This document shows, piece after piece, positions 32,838-41,679 of a stretch of 46,608 nucleotides of DNA. A program made the position numbers and the translations under genes. Under the pieces are notes generated by a model. It did no database searches, was not told the DNA's origin, and saw only the letters and a program-made list of their open reading frames with translations. The stretch spans positions 1-46,608 of the forward strand of contig JACRCW010000023.1 of NCBI GenBank assembly GCA_016218805.1, in the 5' to 3' direction. The first letter of the stretch is position 1. Each line of letters starts with the position of its first letter. The DNA is from Deltaproteobacteria bacterium. Lineage in GTDB: Bacteria > Myxococcota > JACRCW01.

Positions 32838-34148
32838 TCATTTCCGGCGCGCCCGCGCGGATTCAAGCGCTTTGGATAGCGTGGCTTCAAAACCGTTCTC
32901 TGACGGCGTGACGTACCGCCGGCCGCGCAACGCGTCCGGCAGGTATTCCTCCGGCGTGTAATTGCCCTCAAAGTTGTGCGGGTAGCGGTAGCCGGCGCCG
33001 TAACCCAGGCCCTTCATCATGGACGTGGGCGCATTGCGCAGCTTCAGGGGCACCGGCAACGCCCCCAGGTCCACCACGTCCTTGCGCGCCCGCGTGTACG
33101 CCGTCAGTGCCGCGTTACTCTTGGGCGCACTGGCCAGGTACGTCACCGCCTGCGTGAGCGGCAGCACGCCCTCCGGCATTCCCACCAATTCAAATGCATT
33201 CAATGCCGCAATGGCCACCTGCAACGCCTGCGGGTCCGCGTTGCCCACGTCCTCCGACGCGAAAATCACCATCCGGCGCAGGATGAAACGCGGGTCTTCG
33301 CCACCCTCCAGCATGCGCACCAGGTAGTACACCGCGGCGTCCGGGTCCGTGCCGCGCATGCTCTTGATGAACGCGCTGACAACGTTGAAATGCTCCTCCC
33401 CCGCCTTGTCGTAGAGCAGCACCCGGTGACCCAGCGCCTTCTCCACCGTCTCCACGTCCAGCCGGCCGCCCTGCCCCACCGTCTCCGCCGCCACCTCCAG
33501 CACCGTCAGCGCCCGCCGCGCATCCCCCATGGACGCTTCCGCCAGCGTCTCCAGCGCCGTGGGGTCCACGTCCAGGGCCAGCAGGCCCAGCCCGCGGTCC
33601 CGGTCCTCCAGCGCGCGCCGGCACACGCGCACCAGGTCCTCCACCTCCAGCGGTTTCAGCACAATGACACGGCAGCGGCTGAGCAGTGCGGCGTTGACCT
33701 CAAAACTCGGGTTTTCCGTGGTGGCGCCCACCAGCGTGACGGTGCCCTTCTCCACGTGCGGCAGCAACGCGTCCTGCTGCGCCTTGTTGAAACGGTGGAT
33801 CTCGTCAAGGAACAACACGGTCCGCTGCCGGTGCAGCGCGCCCCGCTCCTCCGCGCGCGCCACCACCTCGCGGATCTCCTTCACGCCCATGGAGACGGTG
33901 GACCACAGCTCCACCTCGGCGTTGACGGCGCCGGCCAGGCAACGCGCCAACGAGGTCTTCCCCACGCCCGGCGGTCCCCACAGGATCATGGAGAAGATGT
34001 GGCCGCTGTTGAGCGCGCGGCGCAGGACGCTGCTGGCGTCCAGGACGCGCTCCTGGCCGACGACTTCATCCAGCGTGCGCGGCCGCATGCGCTCCGCCAG
34101 CGGCGCAAAGCGCTGCTCAGCCTGCGCGGCCGCGCGGAACAGGTCCAT
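32838..34148 (-). CDS. rarA: Replication-associated recombination protein RarA (MgsA)
   Basis: 436 residues, a clamp-loader-like AAA+ ATPase acting at stalled replication forks. Walker A GPPGVGKT is at 58-65, Walker B LFLDEIHRF with D115 and E116, and the sensor region ATTENPSFEVNAALLSRCRV. The C-terminal MgsA tetramerisation domain contains YPHNFEGNYTPEEYLPDALRGRRYV. The ATG at 34148 begins MDLFRAAAQAEQRFAPLAER, matching the family; an ATG at 34211 in frame would add 21 residues with no family support. No clear Shine-Dalgarno is visible. The stop overlaps the longest receptor start. Confidence 0.95.
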   Translation of the reverse strand: MDLFRAAAQAEQRFAPLAERMRPRTLDEVVGQERVLDASSVLRRALNSGHIFSMILWGPPGVGKTSLARCLAGAVNAEVELWSTVSMGVKEIREVVARAEERGALHRQRTVLFLDEIHRFNKAQQDALLPHVEKGTVTLVGATTENPSFEVNAALLSRCRVIVLKPLEVEDLVRVCRRALEDRDRGLGLLALDVDPTALETLAEASMGDARRALTVLEVAAETVGQGGRLDVETVEKALGHRVLLYDKAGEEHFNVVSAFIKSMRGTDPDAAVYYLVRMLEGGEDPRFILRRMVIFASEDVGNADPQALQVAIAALNAFELVGMPEGVLPLTQAVTYLASAPKSNAALTAYTRARKDVVDLGALPVPLKLRNAPTSMMKGLGYGAGYRYPHNFEGNYTPEEYLPDALRGRRYVTPSENGFEATLSKALESARARRK

Positions 34149-34247
34149 GACGTGGAAGTGACCCCACGCGTGTCCCGCGTGCAAGGGAATCACCTCCTCC
34201 GCGGAGGGCAAGACGCGCCCGGCAAGGTGGGGCGTGAGGTCAACCGC

Positions 34248-37200
34248 TCACAACGGGGGTGCGCACCGTCCGCCCAGGCACCGCCAGCCATTGAGGCAGT
34301 CGTCGTCGGCGTCACAGGCGATGGCGCGGCACAGGCCGCCCACGCACTGCTGGCCCTGGAGGCACTCGCTGTCCATGGCGCACCGCGCTTCCGCGCACCC
34401 GCCGTCCGCACCGGTGGTGCAGACGCCGGACTGCTGGCACTGCCCGTTGAGGCACACCTGGTCCAGCGCGCACTGGAAGGACGAATAGCAGCCACCGACG
34501 GCGACGCACCTGTTCCGGTAGCACGCATGCTCGGGCGCGCAGTCCGGATCAATCTGGCACTCCGGTGCGGCGCTGCACAGGCCAAAGTCACAGATGTCAC
34601 GCGGACAGGTGGTGGACACTCCGCCGTCGGGGCCGGGGCAGGTGGCGGGGGCGCTGCAGCCCTCGTCACGCTGGCAGTTGGCGGAGGGGAACGGCACGCA
34701 CGCACCGTTCCAGCAGATCTGGCCGGCGGTGCAGTTCCCGTCAGCGGTGCACTGCGTCCCGTGGCAGGAGTGATCCGTCCCGCAGGTCAGGGCCAGGCCA
34801 AACCACGTGCAGTCATCCGTGGACGAACAGAACAGCGGCGGGAGGCACCGGCCGGGCACAGCGGGGTTGGGCGGCGCCGCCGGGATCTCACCGTGGCACT
34901 GCCAGTTGCGATTGCAGGTGGTAGTGGCGTCACAGAAGTACGGCTGGCACGAGCCGCTGTCACAGCGCTGGCCCTGCGGGCACTCCTGGTCCGCCTGGCA
35001 GTCGGGGATGGGGAGGCACAGGCCATTGCAGTACGTACCCGCGGGGCAGTCCACGTCGGCGGCGCAGCCGCGCACGGACTGGCACAGGCCGTCCACGCAC
35101 GCGTGGTCCGCGGTGCACTGCGCGTCTGACGTGCACGCGCTGGGCGTGGCGCAGTACCCCAGCATGGGGTTGCACACGGCGCCGGACAGGCAGTCCGCGT
35201 CAGACGCGCAGCCGGAGGTGGGCACGCACGCGCCGCGGAAGCACTGGCTGCCCGTGCCGCAATCACTGTTGGCCACGCACGTGGTGATGTCGCCGCACAC
35301 GCCGGCCACGCACTGCCGTCCCACGCCGCACTCGGAATCCACCACGCAGGCGGCCACGCGCACGCATTCGCCCGCCTGGCAGGCGTCACCCAGTTGGCAG
35401 TCCACGTCGGTGGTGCACGGAGCCACGGCCCAGCAGGTGGCGGAGAAGCACCGGTACCCGGCGTGACAGTCAAAGTCCGTCTCGCACTGACGCGCGGGCT
35501 GGCAGAACCCGTAGTTGCAGTGCTCATTGGCAAAGCAGTCCGTGTCCGCCGCACAGCCGGGCGCGGGCAGCGGCGTGCACAGGCCGGCCAGGCAGCCTTC
35601 ACCCAGGGCGCAGTCCGCGTCCGCCACGCAGCCGCCGGGCACGGTGCACACGTGGTTCACGCAGGTCCGCCCGTCGGCGCATTCGTTGTTCTCGCCGCAC
35701 CACCAGGTGCCCACGCAGCGCGCGGCCACGCAGCTGAACCCGTCCGGGCACAGCGCCGTGGTGCTGCACGCGGTGGGCACGCACGTCCCGTCATCACAGC
35801 GCTCACCGGTGGCGCAATCCGCGTCCGAACCGCAGTCCGGGATCTGCAGGCACAGGCCGGAGGCGCAGTACGTCCCGGCAAAGCAATCCGCGTCGGTGAA
35901 GCAGTACTCGTACGGCTGGCAGGTGCCGCCCAGGCAGAACCCCAGGATCCCGCACTCGGCGTCGTTGGCGCAGCTCAGGCGCGTCTCGCACCGCCCGGTG
36001 GACAGGCTGCACATCTGCGTGGCCGCGCAGTCCGCGTCCTGCTGGCAGCCGGTGCGCGGGCGGCACAGCCCGTCAAAGCACCGCTCCGTCGCCGTGCACT
36101 GCGCATCCGTGGTGCACCCGGTCCCGGCCACGCACCGATCCACCTCGCACACCTGCCCGGCCACGCACTCCTGGCTGGAGGCGCACGGGCTGCGCGGCAC
36201 GCAGCGGCCGGCCGCGCAGCGCTCGTCGGACGGGCAATTCCCGTCAATGGTGCACTCGGGGATGGGCTCGCACACGTTGTTGGTGCAGCGGCTGCCCGCG
36301 GGGCAACCGGTCCCGCAGCTGGCCGGCGTGCACGTCCCGCCCACGCACACGCTCCCCGCCAGGCACGTCACGGATGACGAGCACGCGGTGGTGGACTGAC
36401 AGCCCGTCTCCGTGCAGCGCTCGCCCGCCGCGCAGTCAAAATCGCTGCGGCAGTCGCTGAGAATGCGGCAGTAGCCCAGCTCACACACCTTGGTGGACGG
36501 GCAGTCCGCGGAGGTCTGGCAGCGCGGCAGGCCAAAGGGCTGGCAGGTCCCGGACAGGCAGATGCTGCCCTGCACGCAGTCGGTATCCACGGTGCACTCC
36601 GGGCTCACCGCCTGGCACAGGTGGTTCACACACACGGTGCCGGGCAGCCACGCGCAGGCCGCGTCCTCAAAGCACAGCGCGCGCGGCCAGCACCGGGCGC
36701 CCGCGCACTGGTAGTCCATGGCGCACTGGGAATCCGTGGTGCACGTGGACGCCTGGCACTGGTCCCACTGGCAGGAGCGTCCCGTGTCACAGTCCGCATC
36801 CGTGGCACACGTGGGCAGCGGCGTGCAGAACCCGTCCGCGCAGTACGTCCCGTTGGGGCAATCCCCGTCGATGTAGCAGCCCCGCAGGCGCTCGCAGCGG
36901 TCACCCACGCACACGCTGCCGGTGGGGCATTCCAGGTCATTCCCGCTGGGGCACGCCACCACCGGCCCGCACGCCTGCACGTACACGTCGCAAACCTCGC
37001 CGGTGGGACACGGCCGCGTGGCGTCGCATTCGCCCGCCGTCACGCACAGGCCGCGCAGGCACTCCTGGCCCGCAGCGCACGGTTGCGTGGCGTCGCACGT
37101 GGTGCCGGCCGTGCACTGCAAGCCATCGCAGCGGAATCCCAGCCCGCAGTCCTCGTTGATGCGGCACTGCCCGGTGAACACGCACGTGCGCTCGCCCTGC

Positions 37201-38879
37201 ACCGTCTGGCAGGCGTCCCCGGGACGGCAGTCCGAGCTGTCCACGCACCCCGCGTAGTTCACGCACCGCGCGTTGTTGTCGCAGTAATAGCCCGCCGGGC
37301 AGTCCTCCCACGTCTCGCATTCGCCGCGCGGCGCGCAGTAGCCCCACGTGCAGATCTCGTGAGACAGGCAGTCGGTATCCACGGCGCACGCCGGCAGGCC
37401 CAGGGGAATGCAGCTGCCGCCCCAGCACGCCGTGCCCACGCCGCACTCCGCGTCGGTGGTGCAGCCGCCGCTGACCTGGCAGCGGTAGTTGATACAAACC
37501 TGGCCTTCAAAGGGGCAGTCCGGGTCCTGCTGGCACTGCAGCGGCGGCAGGCAGCGTCCCACCGCGCAGGTCCACCCGTATGAACACTGCGCGTCTGACG
37601 TGCACAGCGTGGGCTGGCAGAACCCGTTGTCACAGCGCTCGGTGGCGCCGCACTCCGCGTCGGTGGCGCAGTTGGACGCGGGCACGCAGATGGAGCCCTG
37701 GCACTGCAGGCCCGCCGGGCACTCCTGGCCCAGCGCACCGCACGGGTAGATGGCCTGGCACAGCCCACCCACGCATGCGCCGCCCGGCTGGCATTGCGCG
37801 TTGGCGGTGCAGCTGCGCGCGGGGCGGCATTCGCCGGCGGTGGGATCACAGAACGAGCCGGTGGGGCATTCGTCGTCGGACTGGCAGGTGGTGGAGGGCG
37901 CGCAGGTCCCGCGCACGCAGTTGCCCAGCGGGCGGCACTCCAGGTCAGAGGTGCACCCCGCGGCGGGTACGCAGCGCTGCTGCAGACACACAAACCCCGC
38001 GGAGCAGTCCTGTCCGGTCACGCACGCCGCCACAATGATGCAGCGGCCCTCCAGGCAGGCTTCGCCCGGCGCGCACGCCGCATCCGAGGTGCAGGCGCCC
38101 GTCACGCGGCACACCCCGTCCACGCATTCCTCGTCTGAGGCGCACGGGGTGGCGGGACACGCGGGGGGCGTGATGCAGCGGCCGTCCTGGCAGCGCTCCG
38201 TGGCCGCGCAGTCCCCGTCCAGCAGGCAATCCGGCGCGGACACGCACAGGCCGCCGGCGCAGCGCTCGCCCGCGCCGCATTGCGCGTCAGAGACGCAGTC
38301 CCCGCGCGGCACGCACGTCCCGCGCGAGCACACCTCATTGGCACCGCACTGCGTGTCGCGCGTGCAATCCGTCCCCAGCGGCGTGCACGCACCGCCCACG
38401 CACGCCTCCGTGGCGGTGCAATCCCCGTCGGACGAGCAGCCGCCCGCGGCGGCCGTGCAGTAGCCGGCGGTGCACGCCCAGGTGACGCCGCTGGCCGCCG
38501 GGCAATCAGCAGGGACGCTGCAGGGCGTCAGCGCCACGCAGGTGCCGCGGGCGCAGTCAAAGCCCTCCGGACACGGCCGGTCACTCCCGCACGCCACGGG
38601 CACGCAGCTGCCCAGCTCGCATTGGGTACCGCTGGGACAGTCCAGATCCTGCAGGCACACGGTGACCACGCCGCCGTCATTGCCGCCGGATGATGAGGTG
38701 GTGGCCGCTGAGGAGGAGGTGGTGCCGCCGCTGGACGCCGTGTTGCCGGACGATGACGACCCGCCGCCACCGCCGCCGTCGGTTTCGGTCCCCGGGGGAT
38801 CACGTGAGCAGCTGCCCCCGCAACCGGACACCGCCACCACGCCCACCAGCACCGCCCACTGCATGCGACCCAGCACCAT
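34248..38879 (-). CDS. Giant cysteine-repeat lipoprotein
   Basis: 1543 residues. ATG at 38879 with GAGG 8 nt upstream; lipobox VSGC at Cys20; a Gly/Ser/Thr linker to residue 70. From Cys75 to the end there are about 60 modules (manual count) of about 23 residues with four cysteines each: C-x4-DxDC-x2-G-x2-C-x2-G-x-C-x-P. These resemble the Dickkopf-N-like/EGF-like cysteine repeats of myxobacterial surface proteins. Modules with an insert between the last two cysteines occur at ordinals 12, 24, 38 and 50, and blocks of neighbouring modules repeat in the same order, so a 12- to 14-module block was duplicated. Presumably a long extracellular fibre or binding protein stabilised by disulfides. Function unknown. 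The kinase gene lies 99 nt upstream on the same strand. Confidence 0.88.
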   Translation of the reverse strand: MVLGRMQWAVLVGVVAVSGCGGSCSRDPPGTETDGGGGGGSSSSGNTASSGGTTSSSAATTSSSGGNDGGVVTVCLQDLDCPSGTQCELGSCVPVACGSDRPCPEGFDCARGTCVALTPCSVPADCPAASGVTWACTAGYCTAAAGGCSSDGDCTATEACVGGACTPLGTDCTRDTQCGANEVCSRGTCVPRGDCVSDAQCGAGERCAGGLCVSAPDCLLDGDCAATERCQDGRCITPPACPATPCASDEECVDGVCRVTGACTSDAACAPGEACLEGRCIIVAACVTGQDCSAGFVCLQQRCVPAAGCTSDLECRPLGNCVRGTCAPSTTCQSDDECPTGSFCDPTAGECRPARSCTANAQCQPGGACVGGLCQAIYPCGALGQECPAGLQCQGSICVPASNCATDAECGATERCDNGFCQPTLCTSDAQCSYGWTCAVGRCLPPLQCQQDPDCPFEGQVCINYRCQVSGGCTTDAECGVGTACWGGSCIPLGLPACAVDTDCLSHEICTWGYCAPRGECETWEDCPAGYYCDNNARCVNYAGCVDSSDCRPGDACQTVQGERTCVFTGQCRINEDCGLGFRCDGLQCTAGTTCDATQPCAAGQECLRGLCVTAGECDATRPCPTGEVCDVYVQACGPVVACPSGNDLECPTGSVCVGDRCERLRGCYIDGDCPNGTYCADGFCTPLPTCATDADCDTGRSCQWDQCQASTCTTDSQCAMDYQCAGARCWPRALCFEDAACAWLPGTVCVNHLCQAVSPECTVDTDCVQGSICLSGTCQPFGLPRCQTSADCPSTKVCELGYCRILSDCRSDFDCAAGERCTETGCQSTTACSSSVTCLAGSVCVGGTCTPASCGTGCPAGSRCTNNVCEPIPECTIDGNCPSDERCAAGRCVPRSPCASSQECVAGQVCEVDRCVAGTGCTTDAQCTATERCFDGLCRPRTGCQQDADCAATQMCSLSTGRCETRLSCANDAECGILGFCLGGTCQPYEYCFTDADCFAGTYCASGLCLQIPDCGSDADCATGERCDDGTCVPTACSTTALCPDGFSCVAARCVGTWWCGENNECADGRTCVNHVCTVPGGCVADADCALGEGCLAGLCTPLPAPGCAADTDCFANEHCNYGFCQPARQCETDFDCHAGYRCFSATCWAVAPCTTDVDCQLGDACQAGECVRVAACVVDSECGVGRQCVAGVCGDITTCVANSDCGTGSQCFRGACVPTSGCASDADCLSGAVCNPMLGYCATPSACTSDAQCTADHACVDGLCQSVRGCAADVDCPAGTYCNGLCLPIPDCQADQECPQGQRCDSGSCQPYFCDATTTCNRNWQCHGEIPAAPPNPAVPGRCLPPLFCSSTDDCTWFGLALTCGTDHSCHGTQCTADGNCTAGQICWNGACVPFPSANCQRDEGCSAPATCPGPDGGVSTTCPRDICDFGLCSAAPECQIDPDCAPEHACYRNRCVAVGGCYSSFQCALDQVCLNGQCQQSGVCTTGADGGCAEARCAMDSECLQGQQCVGGLCRAIACDADDDCLNGWRCLGGRCAPPL

Positions 38880-38978
38880 GTGGCACCTCACGCCCACCGC
38901 AGACACCGGGGGCCTCTCACGGACACGCCAACCACCCCCGGATGGAAACACCGTGCCGAGTGCGAAGTCACGCGGCAC

Positions 38979-40847
38979 TCACCGGACGGTGACCACCAGC
39001 GCATCCCCTTCATCCGCCAGGGACAGGACGGATCCGCCCCGGTTCACGGGCAGTTGCGCGCTCCCCTGGACCTCCCGCCCGTCCCACGTGACGCGTCCGG
39101 ACGAACTGGTGGCCAACTGTGCCACCCGTGCACCGGCCCCCGCGTCACGCAGCGTTACCGTCAGGAAACGATCGCTCCCGAGGATGAACCGCAGCTCCTG
39201 GGTGCCCTCTGGAAGCGCCAGGCGGCCCTGCAGTGCGTCCATGACCTGCGCCCCGTTGAGGACCACGCGAATGCGGCGGTGCGCGTTGAAACGCATCCCC
39301 GTCTGCGGAGGCAGGCCGGGAGAGGCGGGCAGCACCAAGGGCAGCGCCGCCGGTGTGGGCGCGGCGGCCGCGGGGGGCCGGACCGCTGCAGCCGCAGCGG
39401 GGGTGGCGGAGGCAGGGGCAGCGGGCTCGGGCGGCGGTGCGGGGGTGGCGGCCGCGGCAGCCGGTTCCTCATCCCTGGGTGTTTCCGCGGGGATGCGCGC
39501 GCGCGGCCGCGCGCGCGGCGTGCGCTCCACAGCGGGGCGTTCCCGGGGTTCCGCGGCGCGCGGTGCAGGGTCAGCCGGCGCGGCGGGCGCTTCCGGGGGA
39601 GGATCCGCATGCGGCGGTACCGCAGCGGGCCACCAAGCCCACGCCAGCCCGGCTGCAAGCCCCAGGGCCCCGGCCGCCACCCATGCGGGCCCCGCGCCCC
39701 GGGAGACCACCAGGCCGCCCGTGGAGAGCTCCTCAAACGCCGCTGCCGCCACCGCCCGCCCCCCCGGCGCGGACTCCTCCGCCGGCCGGCCGGCAGGCGC
39801 TCCCAGCAGCTGTGCCGGGTTCAGTGACGGTTGGGTCTGCGGTGGTGACGACACGGGACGGACGGATTCGCGCGTGGGTGTGCCGCGCGGGCCCCAGGAC
39901 GGGTCCGGCGGAGCCAGCCCCAGCGACGACAGGTGGGCCGCCAGCCGCAGCTGCCCCGGTGGCGGCAGCGTGGCCGCGCGCAGTTCCTCCAGCAGGGAGA
40001 CCACCTCCGCCGCGGACGGAAAACGGTCGCGCGGTTCGCGCATCAGGCAACCCGCCAGCACGCGTACCAGCGCGGGCGGGAGGTCCGGCCGCAACTCCGT
40101 GGGCGGGCCCACTTCCGCGCGCTTGATGCGGTCCATGACCTTCAGCGCGTCCCCGTCCTCGCCAAACGGGTGTTGCAGCGTGCACAGCTCGTACAGCACC
40201 GTGCCCAGGGAGAACAGGTCGCTGCGCTGCTCCACCGCCTCGCCGGACGCCTGCTCCGGGGACAGGTAGGCAATCTTGCCTTTCAATGACATTTCACCCG
40301 TCTGGTACTGCACGCGCGTGGCGCCCTTGGCCATGCCAAAATCCGTGAGTTTCACCTCGCCCTCAACGGAAACCAGCACGTTCTGCGGACTGATGTCACG
40401 GTGCACCAGGTCCAGCCGCGTGCCGTCCGGCTTGCGCCGCGCGTGCGCGTACCGCAGCGCCAGTGCCACCGCGTGGGCAATGTGCACCACCTCCGGCAGC
40501 GGCAGCTGGACGCCGCGCGCGCGCTGGGCGGTGAGCACCGCCTTGAGGTTCACGCCGTGCACGTATTCCAGCGCCACGTAGGGCTGGCCGTTGATGGCCC
40601 CGTGATCCAGCAGCTGCACAATGTTCCCGTGGGAGAGCAGCGCCGCGCAGGCGGCTTCGCGCGCAAACATCCCCACCGCGTCCGCGTTGGTCACCAGCTC
40701 CGGGCGGATGCGCTTGACCACGCAAAGCCGTTCAAACCCGGGGTCCGCACCCGGCGCACCGCGGTCAACGGCCAGGTAGACCTCGCCCATTCCGCCGGTG
40801 GCCAGCAGGGACTGCAGTTCGTATCTGCCAAAGGCCTGCCCCGCCAT
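38979..40847 (-). CDS. Membrane-anchored Ser/Thr protein kinase
   Basis: 622 residues. The kinase domain (about 8-285) has LLATGGMGEVY, K45 in VVKRI, HRD at 149-151, DFG at 169-171 and SPEQ. A predicted membrane helix is at about 387-408 (AWVAAGALGLAAGLAWAWWP), preceded by a Pro/Ser-rich region and followed by about 100 Ala/Pro-rich residues. The external end (about 535-622: RRIRVVLNGAQVMDAL to ALVVTVR) is a small beta-rich domain of unrecognised type, which may sense a periplasmic signal. GGAG lies 6 nt before the ATG. It precedes the giant lipoprotein gene and could share regulation. Confidence 0.93.
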   Translation of the reverse strand: MAGQAFGRYELQSLLATGGMGEVYLAVDRGAPGADPGFERLCVVKRIRPELVTNADAVGMFAREAACAALLSHGNIVQLLDHGAINGQPYVALEYVHGVNLKAVLTAQRARGVQLPLPEVVHIAHAVALALRYAHARRKPDGTRLDLVHRDISPQNVLVSVEGEVKLTDFGMAKGATRVQYQTGEMSLKGKIAYLSPEQASGEAVEQRSDLFSLGTVLYELCTLQHPFGEDGDALKVMDRIKRAEVGPPTELRPDLPPALVRVLAGCLMREPRDRFPSAAEVVSLLEELRAATLPPPGQLRLAAHLSSLGLAPPDPSWGPRGTPTRESVRPVSSPPQTQPSLNPAQLLGAPAGRPAEESAPGGRAVAAAAFEELSTGGLVVSRGAGPAWVAAGALGLAAGLAWAWWPAAVPPHADPPPEAPAAPADPAPRAAEPRERPAVERTPRARPRARIPAETPRDEEPAAAAATPAPPPEPAAPASATPAAAAAVRPPAAAAPTPAALPLVLPASPGLPPQTGMRFNAHRRIRVVLNGAQVMDALQGRLALPEGTQELRFILGSDRFLTVTLRDAGAGARVAQLATSSSGRVTWDGREVQGSAQLPVNRGGSVLSLADEGDALVVTVR

Positions 40848-41040
40848 GCGCGCTCCATAACAGAGCCCCGGGTGCGCCGGAACGGTTGGTGCGACGCTGC
40901 CTGAAGTGCCTGGAGAGTGATGCGATTGGAACCCGGCTCACCGCGCCAGGTGCCGCGCCCAAAGCCCACGGCGGATTGCCCCGCGCGCGTGGTGCGCAAC
41001 GCAGGGGCCGTTCTGGGTGCGTGACGCCGTTGATACTCAA

Positions 41041-41064
41041 GGGGCGCGCGACCGGGCGCGCCCC
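41041..41064 (-). terminator. Terminator hairpin downstream of rpsT
   Basis: GGGGCGCGC (41041-41049) and GCGCGCCCC (41056-41064) form a perfect 9-bp stem with a 6-nt loop, 6 nt beyond the rpsT stop codon. The T-tract on the minus strand is poor (CCCCTTGAGT), but position and stem fit a terminator. Confidence 0.6.
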
Positions 41065-41070
41065 ACCCGC

Positions 41071-41424
41071 TCACTTCTTGGCGGGCTTGGCCGTCTTGGC
41101 CTTGGCAGCGCCCTTGGCGGGCTTGCCGTGATGCTTGTGATGCGTGTCCGCCTTCAGCTCGCCCCGGGCGGCCTTGTTGGCCAGCAGCTGCAGGCGGCCA
41201 ATGCGGCGGGCCACGGCGCGCTTGTGGAACACGCCCTTGGTGCCGGCGCGCGCCAGCTCAACCTGCGCCAGCTTGATCGCGGCGGCAGCCGTGGCCGGGT
41301 CGGCCTCGGCAGCGGCACGCGCCGCCTTGATCGCGCTGCGAACCTCGCTCTTGAGCGTGGTGTTGCGCGCATTGCGCTTGGTGGTCTGGCGGTGACGCTT
41401 TTCTGCGCTCTTGTGGTAGGCCAC
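41071..41424 (-). CDS. rpsT: Small ribosomal subunit protein bS20
   Basis: 117 residues from a GTG at 41424, with GAGGAG 6 nt upstream. The family core is clear: SAEKRHRQTTKRNARNTTLK and GVFHKRAVARRIGRLQLLANKA. It binds 16S rRNA early in 30S assembly. Most bS20 proteins are near 90 residues; here a Lys/Ala/His-rich C-terminal tail of about 27 residues is added (residues 90-117: HHKHHGKPAKGAAKAKTAK). It stands alone with its own candidate promoter and terminator. A CCCCG/CGGGG hairpin lies in the short leader. Confidence 0.95.
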   Translation of the reverse strand: MAYHKSAEKRHRQTTKRNARNTTLKSEVRSAIKAARAAAEADPATAAAAIKLAQVELARAGTKGVFHKRAVARRIGRLQLLANKAARGELKADTHHKHHGKPAKGAAKAKTAKPAKK

Positions 41425-41470
41425 GGACTGCTCCTCTTATCGCGGGGACACACCCCCGAACGGGGCGCCG

Positions 41471-41499
41471 CTCTTACGTGGCCCCACATGGGAAATCAA
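41471..41499 (-). promoter_or_regulatory. Candidate rpsT promoter
   Basis: On the minus strand, TTGATT (41499-41494), a 17-nt spacer and TAAGAG (41476-41471) lie upstream of a roughly 40-nt leader to the GTG. Spacing is ideal. Confidence 0.5.
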
Positions 41500-41599
41500 G
41501 CGCGGATGCTCCATCGGCTGCTTGCAAGAAACCGCAGGGAGGACTCGGCTCCTGCCGAGCCGCTTGGGTTGCGCACGGCGCCAAACCGGCCCTTTGCAC

Positions 41600-41623
41600 G
41601 GGGCTCGCCGGAAGGCGAGCCCT
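41600..41623 (-). terminator. Hairpin downstream of the M48 gene
   Basis: GGGCTCGCC and GGCGAGCCC form a perfect 9-bp stem closed by GGAA, about 57 nt past the M48 stop. A second smaller hairpin (CTCGGC/GCCGAG) is at 41544-41559. No T-tract follows on the minus strand. Confidence 0.4.
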
Positions 41624-41679
41624 CCCGAACCGCAGGTCCACCGGTCTGGGTATGGCGGAGCAGCGCCGTCACAGGGGCA

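Noticed and set aside
34248..38879. Fragmentation of the giant gene into several smaller genes
   Set aside because: One frame is open without interruption, with a single signal peptide, lipobox and ribosome-binding site at 38879.
38470..40269. A 599-codon open frame on the plus strand opposite the kinase and giant lipoprotein genes
   Set aside because: Ala/Gly/Arg-rich translation without motifs; both minus-strand genes have catalytic or repeat motifs and ribosome-binding sites.
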